In this document: piece by piece, positions 7,857 through 16,297 of the stretch
How the letters are laid out: each line of letters begins with the position of its first letter
Position numbering within the stretch: position 1 is the first letter of the stretch
DNA from: Candidatus Heimdallarchaeota archaeon
GTDB lineage: Archaea > Asgardarchaeota > Heimdallarchaeia > Heimdallarchaeales > Kariarchaeaceae
Direction: 5' to 3'
Length of the DNA stretch: 29,494 bases
Assembly: GCA_015522385.1 (NCBI GenBank)
Contig: WAMJ01000049.1
Location: 1-29,494 of the forward strand
The notes under the pieces: generated by a model
Told to the model about the DNA's origin: nothing
Databases searched by the model: none
The model's input: only the letters and a program-made list of their open reading frames with translations
Made by a program: the position numbers and the translations under genes

Positions 7857-9629
7857 ATGGAAAACCAGATAGAAGGCACAATTATTAGGATTTCAGGTCC
7901 AGTCGTTCAGGCGAAGGACATGCTTGGAGCCCGATTGTACGATGTAGCTAGAATTGGAAAGCAAGGTCTCATTGGAGAGATCATCCAAGTTGAGAATGAC
8001 ATTGCTACAATTCAATGCTATGAGGTCACCGATGGTATCAGGCCCGGTGAACCTGTTATCGGGACTGGAGAGCCATTGTCAGTAATGCTCGGTCCTGGGA
8101 TCATGTCACAGATCTACGATGGTATTCAGCGACCACTTCCTGCAATCAAGGAAGAGACTGGAGCATTCATTCACAGAGGAGTGGAGACCCCTGCTCTTGA
8201 CATGACAAAGGAATGGGACTTCGAGATCACCGTGAAGGTGGGTGATGAGGTTCTGGGAGGAGACGTAATCGCCACTGTACAGGAGACACCGTCATACCTC
8301 CACAAGATCTTAGTACCTCCAAGATTGAAGGGTAAAATCGTCGAGACCGCTGATTCTGGTGCATACAATATCCAGAAGATCCTCGCAGTTCTTGAGGATG
8401 AAGATGGGAATAGGCACGAGCTAAAGGGTTACCACCTGTGGCCCGTGAGGATACCTCGACCGATCAAGAAGAGGCTGAACTCTGACGAGCCACTTGTCAC
8501 AGGGCAGAGAATCTTCGATACATTCTTCCCGATCGCGAAGGGTGGTGTCGCGGCCATCCCCGGTCCATTCGGAACTGGAAAAACCGTAAGCCAGCACCAA
8601 CTTGCAAAGTACTCTGACGCCCAGATTGTCGTCTATGTAGGATGTGGCGAGAGAGGGAATGAGATGACAGATGTGCTTGAGGTCTTCCCAGAGCTTGACG
8701 ATCCCCGATCGGGGGAGAAACTGATGGCCCGTACCACAATGATTGCAAACACATCCAACATGCCCGTAGCGGCAAGGGAAGCATCCGTGTATACCGGGGT
8801 CACTATGGCCGAATACTTCAGGGATCAGGGGTATGATGTCGCGATGATGGCGGACTCGACCTCAAGATGGGCAGAGGCCATGAGAGAGATATCGGGCCGT
8901 CTGGAGGAGATGCCTGGAGAGGCAGGATATCCCGCTTATCTTGCATCAAAGATTGCAGCTTATTACGAGAGAGGAGGGCGAGCCGTACTGATTGGCTCTG
9001 CCGACAACATCGGATCAGTCTCTATCATAGGTGCTGTCTCACCCCCGGGTGGAGACTTCTCAGAGCCAGTTACACAGAATACCCTACGTATCGTCAAGGC
9101 CTTCTGGGCTCTGACGAAGAAGCTGGCAGAGCAAAGGCACTTCCCCGCAATCTCCTACCTCGACAGCTACACATTGTACTGGGATGTCCTCAAGGACTAT
9201 TACAGGGAGCACTTCTCGGAAGATTTCGAGGATCTAAGGAACAAAGCCTTCAGGCTTCTACAGGAGGACAACGAGCTACAGGAGATCGTACAGCTTGTCG
9301 GGCCTGACGCCCTCCCACCCGCTGAGAGAATCACACTCGAAGCTGCAAGAATCCTAAAGGAGGACTTCCTCCAGCAGAACGCATTCCACGAAGTGGACAG
9401 TTTCTGTTCCCCCAAGAAACAGGCTATAATGCTGCGAAATATCTTTGACGTCTACGAAAAGATGAAGGAACTCTTTGCAGCTGGTGTCGAGCTCTCCGAT
9501 ATCATGGAGAAAGATATTTTCGACAGGCTACCTCGTATGAAGTATGAGTCAGATCTAAAGAAGCTTGAGAAACTCGGAGAGGACATCAGAGCACTGAATA
9601 CCTCCATGTTCAAGATCGTTACAATCTAA
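7857..9629 (+). CDS. atpA: A/V-type ATP synthase catalytic subunit A
   Basis: This is the catalytic subunit of the A1/V1 ATPase head, 590 aa, normal for the family and without an intein. The beta-barrel domain begins [14 protein letters not shown]. The family-specific non-homologous insertion lies at about residues 115-200. The Walker A motif is GPFGTGKT at 236-243. The Walker B/DCCD region and arginine-bearing loop are recognisable in [19 protein letters not shown] and in [23 protein letters not shown] (in parts). The C-terminal helical domain ends near TSMFKIVTI. It has its own promoter and ribosome binding site, so A and B seem to be separate transcription units here. Other ATP synthase subunits (C, D, E, F, H, I, K) are not in the window. 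Confidence 0.97.
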   Translation: MENQIEGTIIRISGPVVQAKDMLGARLYDVARIGKQGLIGEIIQVENDIATIQCYEVTDGIRPGEPVIGTGEPLSVMLGPGIMSQIYDGIQRPLPAIKEETGAFIHRGVETPALDMTKEWDFEITVKVGDEVLGGDVIATVQETPSYLHKILVPPRLKGKIVETADSGAYNIQKILAVLEDEDGNRHELKGYHLWPVRIPRPIKKRLNSDEPLVTGQRIFDTFFPIAKGGVAAIPGPFGTGKTVSQHQLAKYSDAQIVVYVGCGERGNEMTDVLEVFPELDDPRSGEKLMARTTMIANTSNMPVAAREASVYTGVTMAEYFRDQGYDVAMMADSTSRWAEAMREISGRLEEMPGEAGYPAYLASKIAAYYERGGRAVLIGSADNIGSVSIIGAVSPPGGDFSEPVTQNTLRIVKAFWALTKKLAEQRHFPAISYLDSYTLYWDVLKDYYREHFSEDFEDLRNKAFRLLQEDNELQEIVQLVGPDALPPAERITLEAARILKEDFLQQNAFHEVDSFCSPKKQAIMLRNIFDVYEKMKELFAAGVELSDIMEKDIFDRLPRMKYESDLKKLEKLGEDIRALNTSMFKIVTI

Positions 9630-9680
9630 TAAGAAACAAGTACATTTAAACACTTTTGAAGAATTGTAGATGGTGAAGAG

Positions 9681-10466
9681 TTACACCTTTCCAGTACTCT
9701 CGATTCTGAATCCACCATCCATCGACGGTGTAATCTCGAGGATTTCGGATTTGAAAGTTATTCCCGACATCTTAGCAATACTAAAATGATTCTTCATGTC
9801 ATTCCCAACCAGCTCTGTTTTGAAATCGACGATACCTGTGGCAGAGTTCAGTATCAGCCTCTCTGCGATCTCGTTGAGAATGCCCTTGGGTAGGAGGAAG
9901 AAGTGCACACCCCCTATCGCAAAGACGTAGTCTAGTATCTCCTTAAAGAACTCAAGTACCTTTGATGCTCGCTGATCCATATCCTCCTCCTTCAACCACA
10001 GCAGATTGTCGACGACGGAAAAGCACTGAGTCCCCGAGGTCTCTTTCAGCCTTTGCATATTTGAAAATGCCTGCTTGAGATACGTCTTTCGCCTTATATC
10101 TATCTGCCCTATCTTCGAGGAAGCGGCTGCATGCGAAGCTGTTATCTTCCACATGTCTACCCAATTCCAAGCTCCAGAATTTGCAAGAGATCCAATATCC
10201 CAGTTGTAGGCTTTGAATTGCTGTTCAAGGATGTGCCTCGGTCTTGAGGAGTGCATGTAGAATCCCTTAGATCCTTGGTTCTGCTCGATGAGGTTCAGGA
10301 TGATCTTGGTCGCGAACAAGGGGCCGAGATCTGAGGTTGGGGGATAGTGAAGAATGATCAGGGAACCCCCGGGTATTCCGTTGACCTCATTCATTTCTGA
10401 GCCAAGTCTCTGATCCAAGGCATTGAGACCTGTAGGATAGAGTTTGAACTCTTCGATTGTACTCAC
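9681..10466 (-). CDS. KaiC/RecA-superfamily protein with degenerate P-loop
   Basis: This is a 261-aa protein shaped like the archaeal KaiC/GvpD/Rad55-type single-domain ATPases. The beginning (YPTGLNALDQRLGSE, then GIPGGSLIILHY) matches the KaiC start 'TGI..LD..LGGGIP.GS..L..G'. The following Walker A stretch reads HYPPTSDLGPLF, with no GKT/S, so ATP binding is probably lost or altered. A Walker B-like strand survives (CFSVVDNLLWL). The GTG start at 10466 is chosen because GGGGGT lies 4-8 nt upstream. It is convergent with atpA and divergent from nuoA. A regulatory or scaffolding role is possible but inferred only from the missing P-loop. Confidence 0.7.
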   Translation of the reverse strand: MSTIEEFKLYPTGLNALDQRLGSEMNEVNGIPGGSLIILHYPPTSDLGPLFATKIILNLIEQNQGSKGFYMHSSRPRHILEQQFKAYNWDIGSLANSGAWNWVDMWKITASHAAASSKIGQIDIRRKTYLKQAFSNMQRLKETSGTQCFSVVDNLLWLKEEDMDQRASKVLEFFKEILDYVFAIGGVHFFLLPKGILNEIAERLILNSATGIVDFKTELVGNDMKNHFSIAKMSGITFKSEILEITPSMDGGFRIESTGKV

Positions 10467-10596
10467 ATATTACCCCCTGAGTGATTCCTAATATCTTTAT
10501 TCCTGTGGTGATGAGCAAACGCTGAATTGTCGCGAAAATCTCGGATTTCCGAACTCGTAATTCAGGGATTTAAGATTTCGCTCAATTCTCTAAACC

Positions 10597-10606
10597 AATA
10601 TTTAAG
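10597..10606 (+). promoter_or_regulatory. TATA-like box for the nuoA-nuoC-nuoD operon
   Basis: AATATTTAAG is centred about 30 nt before the nuoA ATG at 10633. Transcription would start within a few bases of the start codon. Confidence 0.45.
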
Positions 10607-10632
10607 AGCTAGAGCAGAGAGGAAAGGTTTGA

Positions 10633-11028
10633 ATGACCTATATCCAAGAGCAGTACTACTCGATCATCACCCTACTCGGTCTAAGTGGGACATTGGTCGT
10701 AGTATTTTGGTTAATTCAGCGTTTCTTCACCCCGAATAGGATCAGGAAGGGAAGAACGAATTCGGTGCAGGACCTCAGTGCCTTCGTCGCATATGAGTGC
10801 GGGGAGGTTCCAGTCGGTGAGGCACAGACTCGGTTTAATTTCCAGTACTATGTCTTTGCCCTGGTGTTTGTTGTGTTTGATGTCATCACCGCACTTTTGT
10901 TCCCATGGGCACTGGTTGTCGTTACGGATCTTGGTGCTGCAGGAATGCTTGCCGCCCTGAGCTTTCTCAGCGTATTCCTCATTGGTTTTGGTTACTGGTG
11001 GAAGAGAGACGCCCTCAAGTGGATGTGA
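10633..11028 (+). CDS. nuoA: Complex-I-like oxidoreductase subunit A (NuoA/FpoA/NdhC)
   Basis: This is a 131-aa membrane subunit of the NADH/F420H2:quinone oxidoreductase family. It has three membrane helices (about 9-31, 69-99 and 103-124). The loop YECGEVPVGEAQTRF, with Cys56, matches the conserved YECG.P.G.A..RF signature that forms part of the quinone-access loop. The second-helix motif, normally FDVE...L.PWA, reads FDVITALLFPWA, so the usual glutamate is isoleucine (residue 85) while Asp83 is kept. It is first in a nuoA-nuoC-nuoD operon. nuoB, normally between A and C, is absent. The gene ends 5 nt before the chosen nuoC start. Confidence 0.92.
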   Translation: MTYIQEQYYSIITLLGLSGTLVVVFWLIQRFFTPNRIRKGRTNSVQDLSAFVAYECGEVPVGEAQTRFNFQYYVFALVFVVFDVITALLFPWALVVVTDLGAAGMLAALSFLSVFLIGFGYWWKRDALKWM

Positions 11029-11033
11029 TAGAT

Positions 11034-11498
11034 ATGAAAGATCAAGTAATTGAGAAGATAAAAACTGCTTTTACCCTTGAACCTACTGAATTCGAGGGTA
11101 GGATCTACGTGAGGATACCATCGGACAAGATCAGGGATCTAGCTCTCTTTGTACGGAACGAACTGGGTTTTACCTATGGCGACATGGCCTACGGTACGGA
11201 CACGAAGGAGAAAATGGAGATGTCTTGGTATGTGGGTCATCCAGAGTCAAACCTTCTTATCGTCATACGAAGCGAGGGGGATCGGGACAGTCCTGAGTTC
11301 CCAACGCTTAGCGACCTATGGGAGGGATTCGGGTGGCACGAGAGAGAGGCATTCGACCTCTTGGGCATCAACTTCACGGGCCACAAAGACCTCAGGAGGA
11401 TCTACCTCCCCGACAACTGGGAGGGGCACCCACTCCGTGAGGATTACGTCTACAAGAGACCGAAGTACTACAAGCCGGAGGATGAACTAAATGTCTGA
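11034..11498 (+). CDS. nuoC: Complex-I-like oxidoreductase subunit C (30-kDa subunit)
   Basis: This is the peripheral-arm subunit of complex-I-like enzymes, 154 aa from this start. The C-terminal signature is clear: HEREAFDLLGINFTGHKDLR followed by RIYLPDNWEGHPLREDYV, the 'ER...D..GI.F.GHP.LRR.L....W.GHPLRKDY' block of the family. The open frame extends upstream through nuoA to 10905, but that part is a shadow. The ATG at 11034 is preceded by GGATGTGAT, eight of nine bases of the archaeal GGAGGTGAT ribosome binding site. A GTG at 11025 is a less likely alternative. The gene overlaps nuoD by 8 nt. Confidence 0.93.
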   Translation: MKDQVIEKIKTAFTLEPTEFEGRIYVRIPSDKIRDLALFVRNELGFTYGDMAYGTDTKEKMEMSWYVGHPESNLLIVIRSEGDRDSPEFPTLSDLWEGFGWHEREAFDLLGINFTGHKDLRRIYLPDNWEGHPLREDYVYKRPKYYKPEDELNV

Positions 11499-12603
11499 CA
11501 AAACCGAGATGAGCCTCTTCATGGGGCCACAGCACCCGTCTATGCACGGACTATGGTCTCTTAGACTGACAATAGACGGCGAAACCATAGAGAATTCTGA
11601 CTGCCAAATTGGCTATCTCCACCGATCATATGAGAAACTCCTCGCGAACAGGACATACGAGCAGGGCATTCCAATCACAGACAGACTCTGCTATGTGGAG
11701 TCGCACAACTACAGCATTGGGTACGCCCACGCAATCGAGGGGATCATGGGAGTACAGTCACCGGAGAAGGCCAACTGGATAAAGATCATCACAACCGAGA
11801 TCCAGAGGATTGCATCGCACTGCCTGTGGCTTGCAGCGTTCAGTGTTGATCTTGGAGCCCTCACTATGCTCATTTACCCGATGACTGCGAGGGAGCACAT
11901 GCTTGGACTGCTCGAGACGATCACCGGTGCGAGGATGACATACAACTTTGCAAGGATTGGTGGAGTGGCACACGATCTTCCACTGGACATAGACAAGAAG
12001 ATCGAGGATTCATTCGACCAATTTGACCAGCTCCAAGGTGAGTTCAAGGACATGCTGGAGGAGGCCCAGATCTTCAGGATAAGATCAGAGGGCATCGGAG
12101 TTCTGAGCAGGGAGAAGGCACTATCCATGGGAGTGTCAGGACCCATGCTGAGGGCATCGGGAGTTGACTACGACATCAGAAAAGTAGACCCCTACTTCGG
12201 GTATGACCAGCTCAATTTCAAGACCATCACCCGTACAGAGGGGGACAGTTACGCCCGCTACAGGGTAAGACTGGATGAGATGGAGGAGTCCATGGCCATA
12301 GTTCTTCAGGCCCTTGACAAGTACAACGAGATGAAACCGAGCGATCCCTATAAGCTGGAGAAGATTCCAAGACGTCCACCTAAGGAGATCACAGAGGTCT
12401 ACCGGAGGATCGAGTGTGCACGTGGAGAGCTCGGATATCACCTTCAGAGTGACGGTAGCAACTCACCGTATAGAGTACGGATCAGAAGCCCCACATTTAA
12501 CAACCTCCAGACGATTCCACCGTTGATCAAAGGAGGAAAGCTTGCTGATGTTCCAGCAGTCATGGGAACCGTGGACCTCTGCGTCGGTGACCTCGACAAG
12601 TAA
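11491..12603 (+). CDS. nuoD: Complex-I-like oxidoreductase subunit D (49-kDa subunit)
   Basis: This is the 370-aa large peripheral subunit that forms the quinone site together with NuoB. The N-terminal MGPQHPSMHG carries the quinone-contacting His region, followed by IGYLHRSYEKL and DRLCYVESHNYSIGYAHAIE (DR.....N...Y..A.E). The paired cysteine motifs that hold NiFe in membrane-bound hydrogenases are missing from both ends. The C-terminus reads GTVDLCVGDLDK where complex I usually has GS.DPV.GE.DR. This supports a quinone-type or F420H2-type enzyme rather than a hydrogenase. GGAGGATGAAC just upstream is a strong ribosome binding site. A poly-T tract follows the stop, so the operon probably ends here without nuoB, H, I or the antiporter-like subunits. 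Confidence 0.95.
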   Translation: MSDKTEMSLFMGPQHPSMHGLWSLRLTIDGETIENSDCQIGYLHRSYEKLLANRTYEQGIPITDRLCYVESHNYSIGYAHAIEGIMGVQSPEKANWIKIITTEIQRIASHCLWLAAFSVDLGALTMLIYPMTAREHMLGLLETITGARMTYNFARIGGVAHDLPLDIDKKIEDSFDQFDQLQGEFKDMLEEAQIFRIRSEGIGVLSREKALSMGVSGPMLRASGVDYDIRKVDPYFGYDQLNFKTITRTEGDSYARYRVRLDEMEESMAIVLQALDKYNEMKPSDPYKLEKIPRRPPKEITEVYRRIECARGELGYHLQSDGSNSPYRVRIRSPTFNNLQTIPPLIKGGKLADVPAVMGTVDLCVGDLDK

Positions 12604-12604
12604 A

Positions 12605-13297
12605 CTATTCAATTGTTAGAGCTCTTTTACTTTTTTCCATTACTAAAGATGTCTTGACACGGTAGACAGTGTTTAAATGACGCATCAGCTCCCTGCTCAG
12701 CTCATTCAGTACCGTTTTCCACTGTATCCACCCAAAGTGCTTCCGGAGTTTCAACGCAGAGTCGAGCAGATCATGGTGGAGAGTGGTGGACAGAACAATA
12801 TCCGCGTCCATTCTCCCCATCCCCACCGAGTGGATCACCACCTGCTCGAATTGCGAAGGATCAGAAAACCAGAAGCATCCCCCCCGACCAATACGTGACA
12901 GGATTGCAGGGAGGGAGGTTCCGTGGGATGTGGCGAACCTGACTCCATGCCCGTTCGAGTGCGTGAGACGATCCTCCATCCCGAGTATCCTAGCCAAAAA
13001 ATTTCGTGCAAGCTTGCTTTCCGTCCACTCCTTCCCTAGAGAGTACACTCTGATCCCGTGTTTAAACAGGGGTTCGTAAAGCTCACTGTACGTCCTGACA
13101 TCACCCATGTGCTCGATGCTGAGGATCAGCTGTGCATCCTCTTGGATGGCGACACCTATTGATCTGTGTGTGACCCTCCCCGAGAACACCACATGGCTAT
13201 GTCGCTTCGTGGGAAGGAACCCGAGATCCCATAGCCCACCGGGAAATACCTGCTCTAACTCTAGACCGCTTATCTGCACTATTTTATATCTGTCCAC
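12605..13297 (-). CDS. Hypothetical 230-aa protein, no family recognised
   Basis: This is a 230-aa open frame on the minus strand, convergent with nuoD (1-nt gap) and divergent from the DUF2067-like gene. The GTG start is at 13297. The sequence looks like a globular cytosolic protein: a beta-rich N-terminal half (SGRVTHRSIGVAIQEDAQLI), then helices with several His (HSNGHGVRFATSHGTS, STTLHHDLLDSALKLRKHFG). It has no membrane segment, Cys cluster or P-loop. The His-rich stretches could bind metal, but this is only a guess. A TATA-like element between it and the next gene is correctly spaced for a near-leaderless transcript in this direction. Nothing in the neighbourhood fixes a function. Confidence 0.7.
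   Translation of the reverse strand: MDRYKIVQISGLELEQVFPGGLWDLGFLPTKRHSHVVFSGRVTHRSIGVAIQEDAQLILSIEHMGDVRTYSELYEPLFKHGIRVYSLGKEWTESKLARNFLARILGMEDRLTHSNGHGVRFATSHGTSLPAILSRIGRGGCFWFSDPSQFEQVVIHSVGMGRMDADIVLSTTLHHDLLDSALKLRKHFGWIQWKTVLNELSRELMRHLNTVYRVKTSLVMEKSKRALTIE
12624..12636 (+). terminator. Poly-T transcription terminator after nuoD
   Basis: CTTTTACTTTTTT lies 20-33 nt after the nuoD stop on the coding strand, without a stem-loop, as expected for archaeal T-tract termination. It lies within the 3' end of the convergent minus-strand gene. Confidence 0.45.
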
Positions 13298-13323
13298 CTA
13301 GTATTTAGGGCTGGAGAGACACG

Positions 13324-13331
13324 TGTTTAAG
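13324..13331. promoter_or_regulatory. TATA-like element between divergent genes, usable in both directions
   Basis: GTTTAA/TTAAAC sits about 30 nt from the GTG of the minus-strand orphan gene and about 38 nt from the ATG of the DUF2067-like gene. No other AT-rich box is obvious in this gap of under 70 nt. The same element may therefore serve both directions, or one gene uses a weaker box that I did not recognise. Confidence 0.35.
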
Positions 13332-13365
13332 TGAAAGTTCCTACCACGATGTTAAAATTCAGGGG

Positions 13366-14073
13366 ATGCGCGGATTACCTGTGGCAAGAAAGAACAAAAG
13401 CCTCACCATCAAGTTCAGATCGAACAGGGAGAACAAGCTCTTCATCATGATCTGTGAGAGGTACATGCCCAACCTCGACTACACTATCAGTGCGACTGTG
13501 AACGACTACACAATAGAGATGAGAGGTGAGAAAGAACAGGTACAGCAGGCCTACGATGACCTGAGGAAGCTAGCCATCGAGGTGTCGAGACTGTACAGCC
13601 CCGATGAGACGGGTAATCGCCAGGTAGGCAATTATGTCCTGTCCAAGATGGTCAAGGGCGCACTTTCGAAGGAATTCCTCGCCAAGGGTCTGAGGCAAAA
13701 AGGATACGACGCCACAGTAGAGGAGAAGGAGCTCGTTACCAATGCCCCATTGAACACTGTTGTGGAGACGAACAATCAGCTGTTCCTCATGATGCAGGGA
13801 AGAGGTATAAGCATGAATAAGGACGTCCGGAAGTATGTCACCCTCGTTCTCCTAGACTTCCCAGTCTCCGAGTCCCAGATCATCGACTTCGGGCTGGAAC
13901 ACAAGTTCATTGGCGAGGACGGAAGAAACAGGCGATACATCCTCCTCAAACCTATTGATGAGCTGCTTGAGTACACCCGCCAGAACTTCTCACCCAAGGA
14001 GATCGACCTCGACGAACCCGAGTTCACCGATCTGTTCTTCGAGGGAGGAACCATAACCTTTGAGGACAAATAG
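13366..14073 (+). CDS. DUF2067-like archaeal protein (putative RNA-binding)
   Basis: This is a 235-aa soluble protein resembling the archaea-specific DUF2067 family (COG3373), thought to combine a KH-like alpha/beta region with a helix-turn-helix segment; no activity is established. Visible here are a beta-alpha-beta start (KSLTIKFRSNRENKLFIMI), a second beta pair with the predicted helix EKEQVQQAYDDLRKLAIEV, and a central HTH-like stretch (SKEFLAKGLRQKGYDATV). The tail is acidic (ending FFEGGTITFEDK). Internal starts are possible (GTG at 13381). The gene converges on csl4, separated by 137 nt. The family assignment is from memory of its pattern and should be treated as moderate. Confidence 0.55.
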   Translation: MRGLPVARKNKSLTIKFRSNRENKLFIMICERYMPNLDYTISATVNDYTIEMRGEKEQVQQAYDDLRKLAIEVSRLYSPDETGNRQVGNYVLSKMVKGALSKEFLAKGLRQKGYDATVEEKELVTNAPLNTVVETNNQLFLMMQGRGISMNKDVRKYVTLVLLDFPVSESQIIDFGLEHKFIGEDGRNRRYILLKPIDELLEYTRQNFSPKEIDLDEPEFTDLFFEGGTITFEDK

Positions 14074-14210
14074 AGATAGCAGAGTTCTTTTAGAATCGCT
14101 CGCTAGGACATTGTTGAGAAACAGGAAAACTGGATACTAATCTATAAATGAGACCCGAATCCATATGATACGCCGATTTATTCAGACACAAAGATTCACT
14201 CAAAGAGTAC

Positions 14211-14786
14211 CTAATTGAGATTGACCTTCTCCTTGCTGTAGGTTATGCTCGTCTTGCGGCTCATCTTCAGACCACATTCAGGACATTGCAACCGGTTCTT
14301 CCCCGATTTCTGAGCAGGCTCCCCACACCGCGAGCACCACGAGAAGACCACCCCAAGCTCCCTGTCCTTCGTCTCCAACTGGATGGGTATAGAGTGGGCG
14401 TCTATGACCTTCGCCTTGATGATGTCACCAGCAGCGTACGCCTCATCGTAGCTCTCCACGTACTCGTTCGAAGCCTTGGTGATATGCATGATTGCCGAGT
14501 ACGGGGGATGTACCTCCCTGCCGTTGATGTAGAAGACCTTAATCAGTAGATTGTACTTCTGGACACGCTCCACCGTGCCGATGACGTAGTTACCCACCTT
14601 GGGAATATTCACGCGCTTCGTCTTGATGAAGACCTTCGCACGGTACTTCTGCCGATCCGTGAAGACCTCCCCAATGTTTGACGCTCGGATATTATGCTCC
14701 TCGTCGACATAGGTACCCTCACCCTGTAATAACTCCTCCTCAACAGCGATGAAATCTGAGGGGAAGACTATCTGCTTATCTTTCAT
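14211..14786 (-). CDS. csl4: Exosome subunit Csl4
   Basis: This is a 191-aa cap subunit of the archaeal RNA exosome, which binds RNA and the DnaG adaptor over the Rrp41/Rrp42 ring. An N-terminal beta domain (about 1-62, beginning VFPSDFIAVEEELLQGEG) is followed by an S1 RNA-binding domain at about 66-146. A zinc ribbon with C151, C154, C168 and C171 then follows, ending in a basic tail. This domain order is diagnostic. A TTTATGTA box lies about 26 nt before the start, predicting a leaderless mRNA. The exosome core genes are not in the window. Confidence 0.95.
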   Translation of the reverse strand: MKDKQIVFPSDFIAVEEELLQGEGTYVDEEHNIRASNIGEVFTDRQKYRAKVFIKTKRVNIPKVGNYVIGTVERVQKYNLLIKVFYINGREVHPPYSAIMHITKASNEYVESYDEAYAAGDIIKAKVIDAHSIPIQLETKDRELGVVFSWCSRCGEPAQKSGKNRLQCPECGLKMSRKTSITYSKEKVNLN

Positions 14787-14972
14787 TGAGAGTATATATG
14801 TGCATCAGTACATAAAGAGATCGAAATCAGCGCGCCGCACACTCAACCAGTGTGAGCATACGAGCACTATAGACACAAGGCATGAATCCGTGAATTAACA
14901 GATAGGAGCAGTATATCAGGAAACAGTCCAAGAACTAGCCCCAATCTCCCGAGGATAAATCAGCAAGTATAC

Positions 14973-16229
14973 TCAATCGTGGAGGTGGGTCTGACGAGTT
15001 GAGACCGAGGGAGAAGCCTTGTTCACCTCACCCACACGCTGCAGTCCAAGCTGGGTTCCAACAGCCCCCAGTATCTCGGAAAAGACAGTGGAGATGACGA
15101 CAGCGGTGGCCACAAGGTGCCCTATCCGAGCATAATTTTCGCTGGATGAGTTCCCCAAAATCTCCTCCACCTCTGATGCCATTCCAAGAGCGACACCACC
15201 CTGTGCCATCAGACCCAGTCCGAGGTTGTTCCGAATAGGTTTTCTCATCCCCAGAACCGTGCTACCAGCGTAGAGACCGCTGTACTTCCCAACCGACCGT
15301 GAGAAGAGGTAGACAATAGAAATCAGAGGGAAAGCAACGAGGGTAGAGACGCCAATACGTGCACCGACCAAGACGAAAAATATGGCAATGATCGGCGCAA
15401 TGATCACCTCGAGCAGATCCTTGGCCTCGGAATAATTATCACCACCACGGTTCGTCACCACCATTCCAATTGACATGGTCGTGATGATCTCAGAAGTTCC
15501 AAGATAGGATGCCAGACCAATGGTGAAGATGATCACCGCGAGGGTGAACTCCATCATCTCCAACTGATCCTTGAGAACCTTCTCAACTATGTAGTCCAAG
15601 ACAATCCCGAACGACAAACCAATCACGATCGCCAACCCCATCTCCTTCCCAAGAGAGACAAAGTACTCACCCACAGAGAAATCACCACGAACAATCACCT
15701 TCAGGTACGCAAGAATGGCCTCCACGATGAAGATAGCAAACAGGTCATCGAAGGCCAGAAGCCACTGCAGGATAGTCGTCATCTCACCCTCTGCACGAGT
15801 CTTACGGATGACCTCCACAGTCGCTGCAGGAGCGGTAGCAGTAGCGATCCCACCGAGGATCAGAGCAAACACAGGATCACCCGAAAACAGCAGGACACCG
15901 AAGTAAACTAAAACAAACGCACCACCAGCCTCTGAGACCAGAAGAAATGCAATGCGCCTAGACTGCCCCACGATCTCACGGAAATTTAGCTCAGTACCAA
16001 TTGCAAAACCGATAAGACCCAAGGCCACCGACTCAGAGTAGTCGAACCACAGCTCAACCTCCTGCACCATCTCAGGAAATATGAAATTCGACAGAACAAA
16101 ACCTGCAAGAAGAAAAGAGACAACATTCGGTACTCTAATGTATTTCAGCACGAGGTTGGCAACGTAGGCGAAGACGAAAATCAACCCCATGATCAATACC
16201 GCATGTTCTTCCAATGTAAGCACAGACAA
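14973..16229 (-). CDS. CPA2-family cation/proton antiporter
   Basis: This is a 418-aa integral membrane protein with about 12 predicted helices, related to NapA/KefB-type Na+(K+)/H+ antiporters. The discontinuous-helix region reads GIATATAPAATVEVIRKTRA, and the ion-binding helix has AFDDLFAIFIVEAI with the paired aspartates typical of electrogenic CPA2 members. A conserved LGLGLMAQGGVALGMA segment follows near the C-terminus. No C-terminal RCK/TrkA domain is attached. The TTG start at 16229 is preceded by GAGGTGAT 6 nt upstream and was chosen for that reason. However, an AATTTAAT box centred near 16250 would place transcription start close to or inside the TTG, so the ATG at 16190 remains possible. 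Composition of the plus strand over this gene is A-rich, part of the skew centred near 17.7 kb. Confidence 0.88.
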   Translation of the reverse strand: MSVLTLEEHAVLIMGLIFVFAYVANLVLKYIRVPNVVSFLLAGFVLSNFIFPEMVQEVELWFDYSESVALGLIGFAIGTELNFREIVGQSRRIAFLLVSEAGGAFVLVYFGVLLFSGDPVFALILGGIATATAPAATVEVIRKTRAEGEMTTILQWLLAFDDLFAIFIVEAILAYLKVIVRGDFSVGEYFVSLGKEMGLAIVIGLSFGIVLDYIVEKVLKDQLEMMEFTLAVIIFTIGLASYLGTSEIITTMSIGMVVTNRGGDNYSEAKDLLEVIIAPIIAIFFVLVGARIGVSTLVAFPLISIVYLFSRSVGKYSGLYAGSTVLGMRKPIRNNLGLGLMAQGGVALGMASEVEEILGNSSSENYARIGHLVATAVVISTVFSEILGAVGTQLGLQRVGEVNKASPSVSTRQTHLHD

Positions 16230-16297
16230 ATCACATCACCTCACAATTTAATACATTGGTTTGTGGTAGTGTACACGACCACCTACTACAGAGAAGA

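Noticed and set aside
8867..9307. 146-codon plus-strand frame inside atpA
   Set aside because: It is a shifted-frame shadow of the conserved catalytic subunit.
10905..11033. Upstream extension of the nuoC frame
   Set aside because: It lies inside nuoA in another frame; family length and a near-perfect ribosome binding site support the ATG at 11034.
11874..12146. Minus-strand frames inside nuoD
   Set aside because: They are antisense to a strongly conserved gene and have no features of their own.
11491..12603. Membrane-bound NiFe hydrogenase large subunit
   Set aside because: The CxxC pairs that hold the NiFe centre are absent at both ends and the quinone-site MGPQHPSMHG is present.
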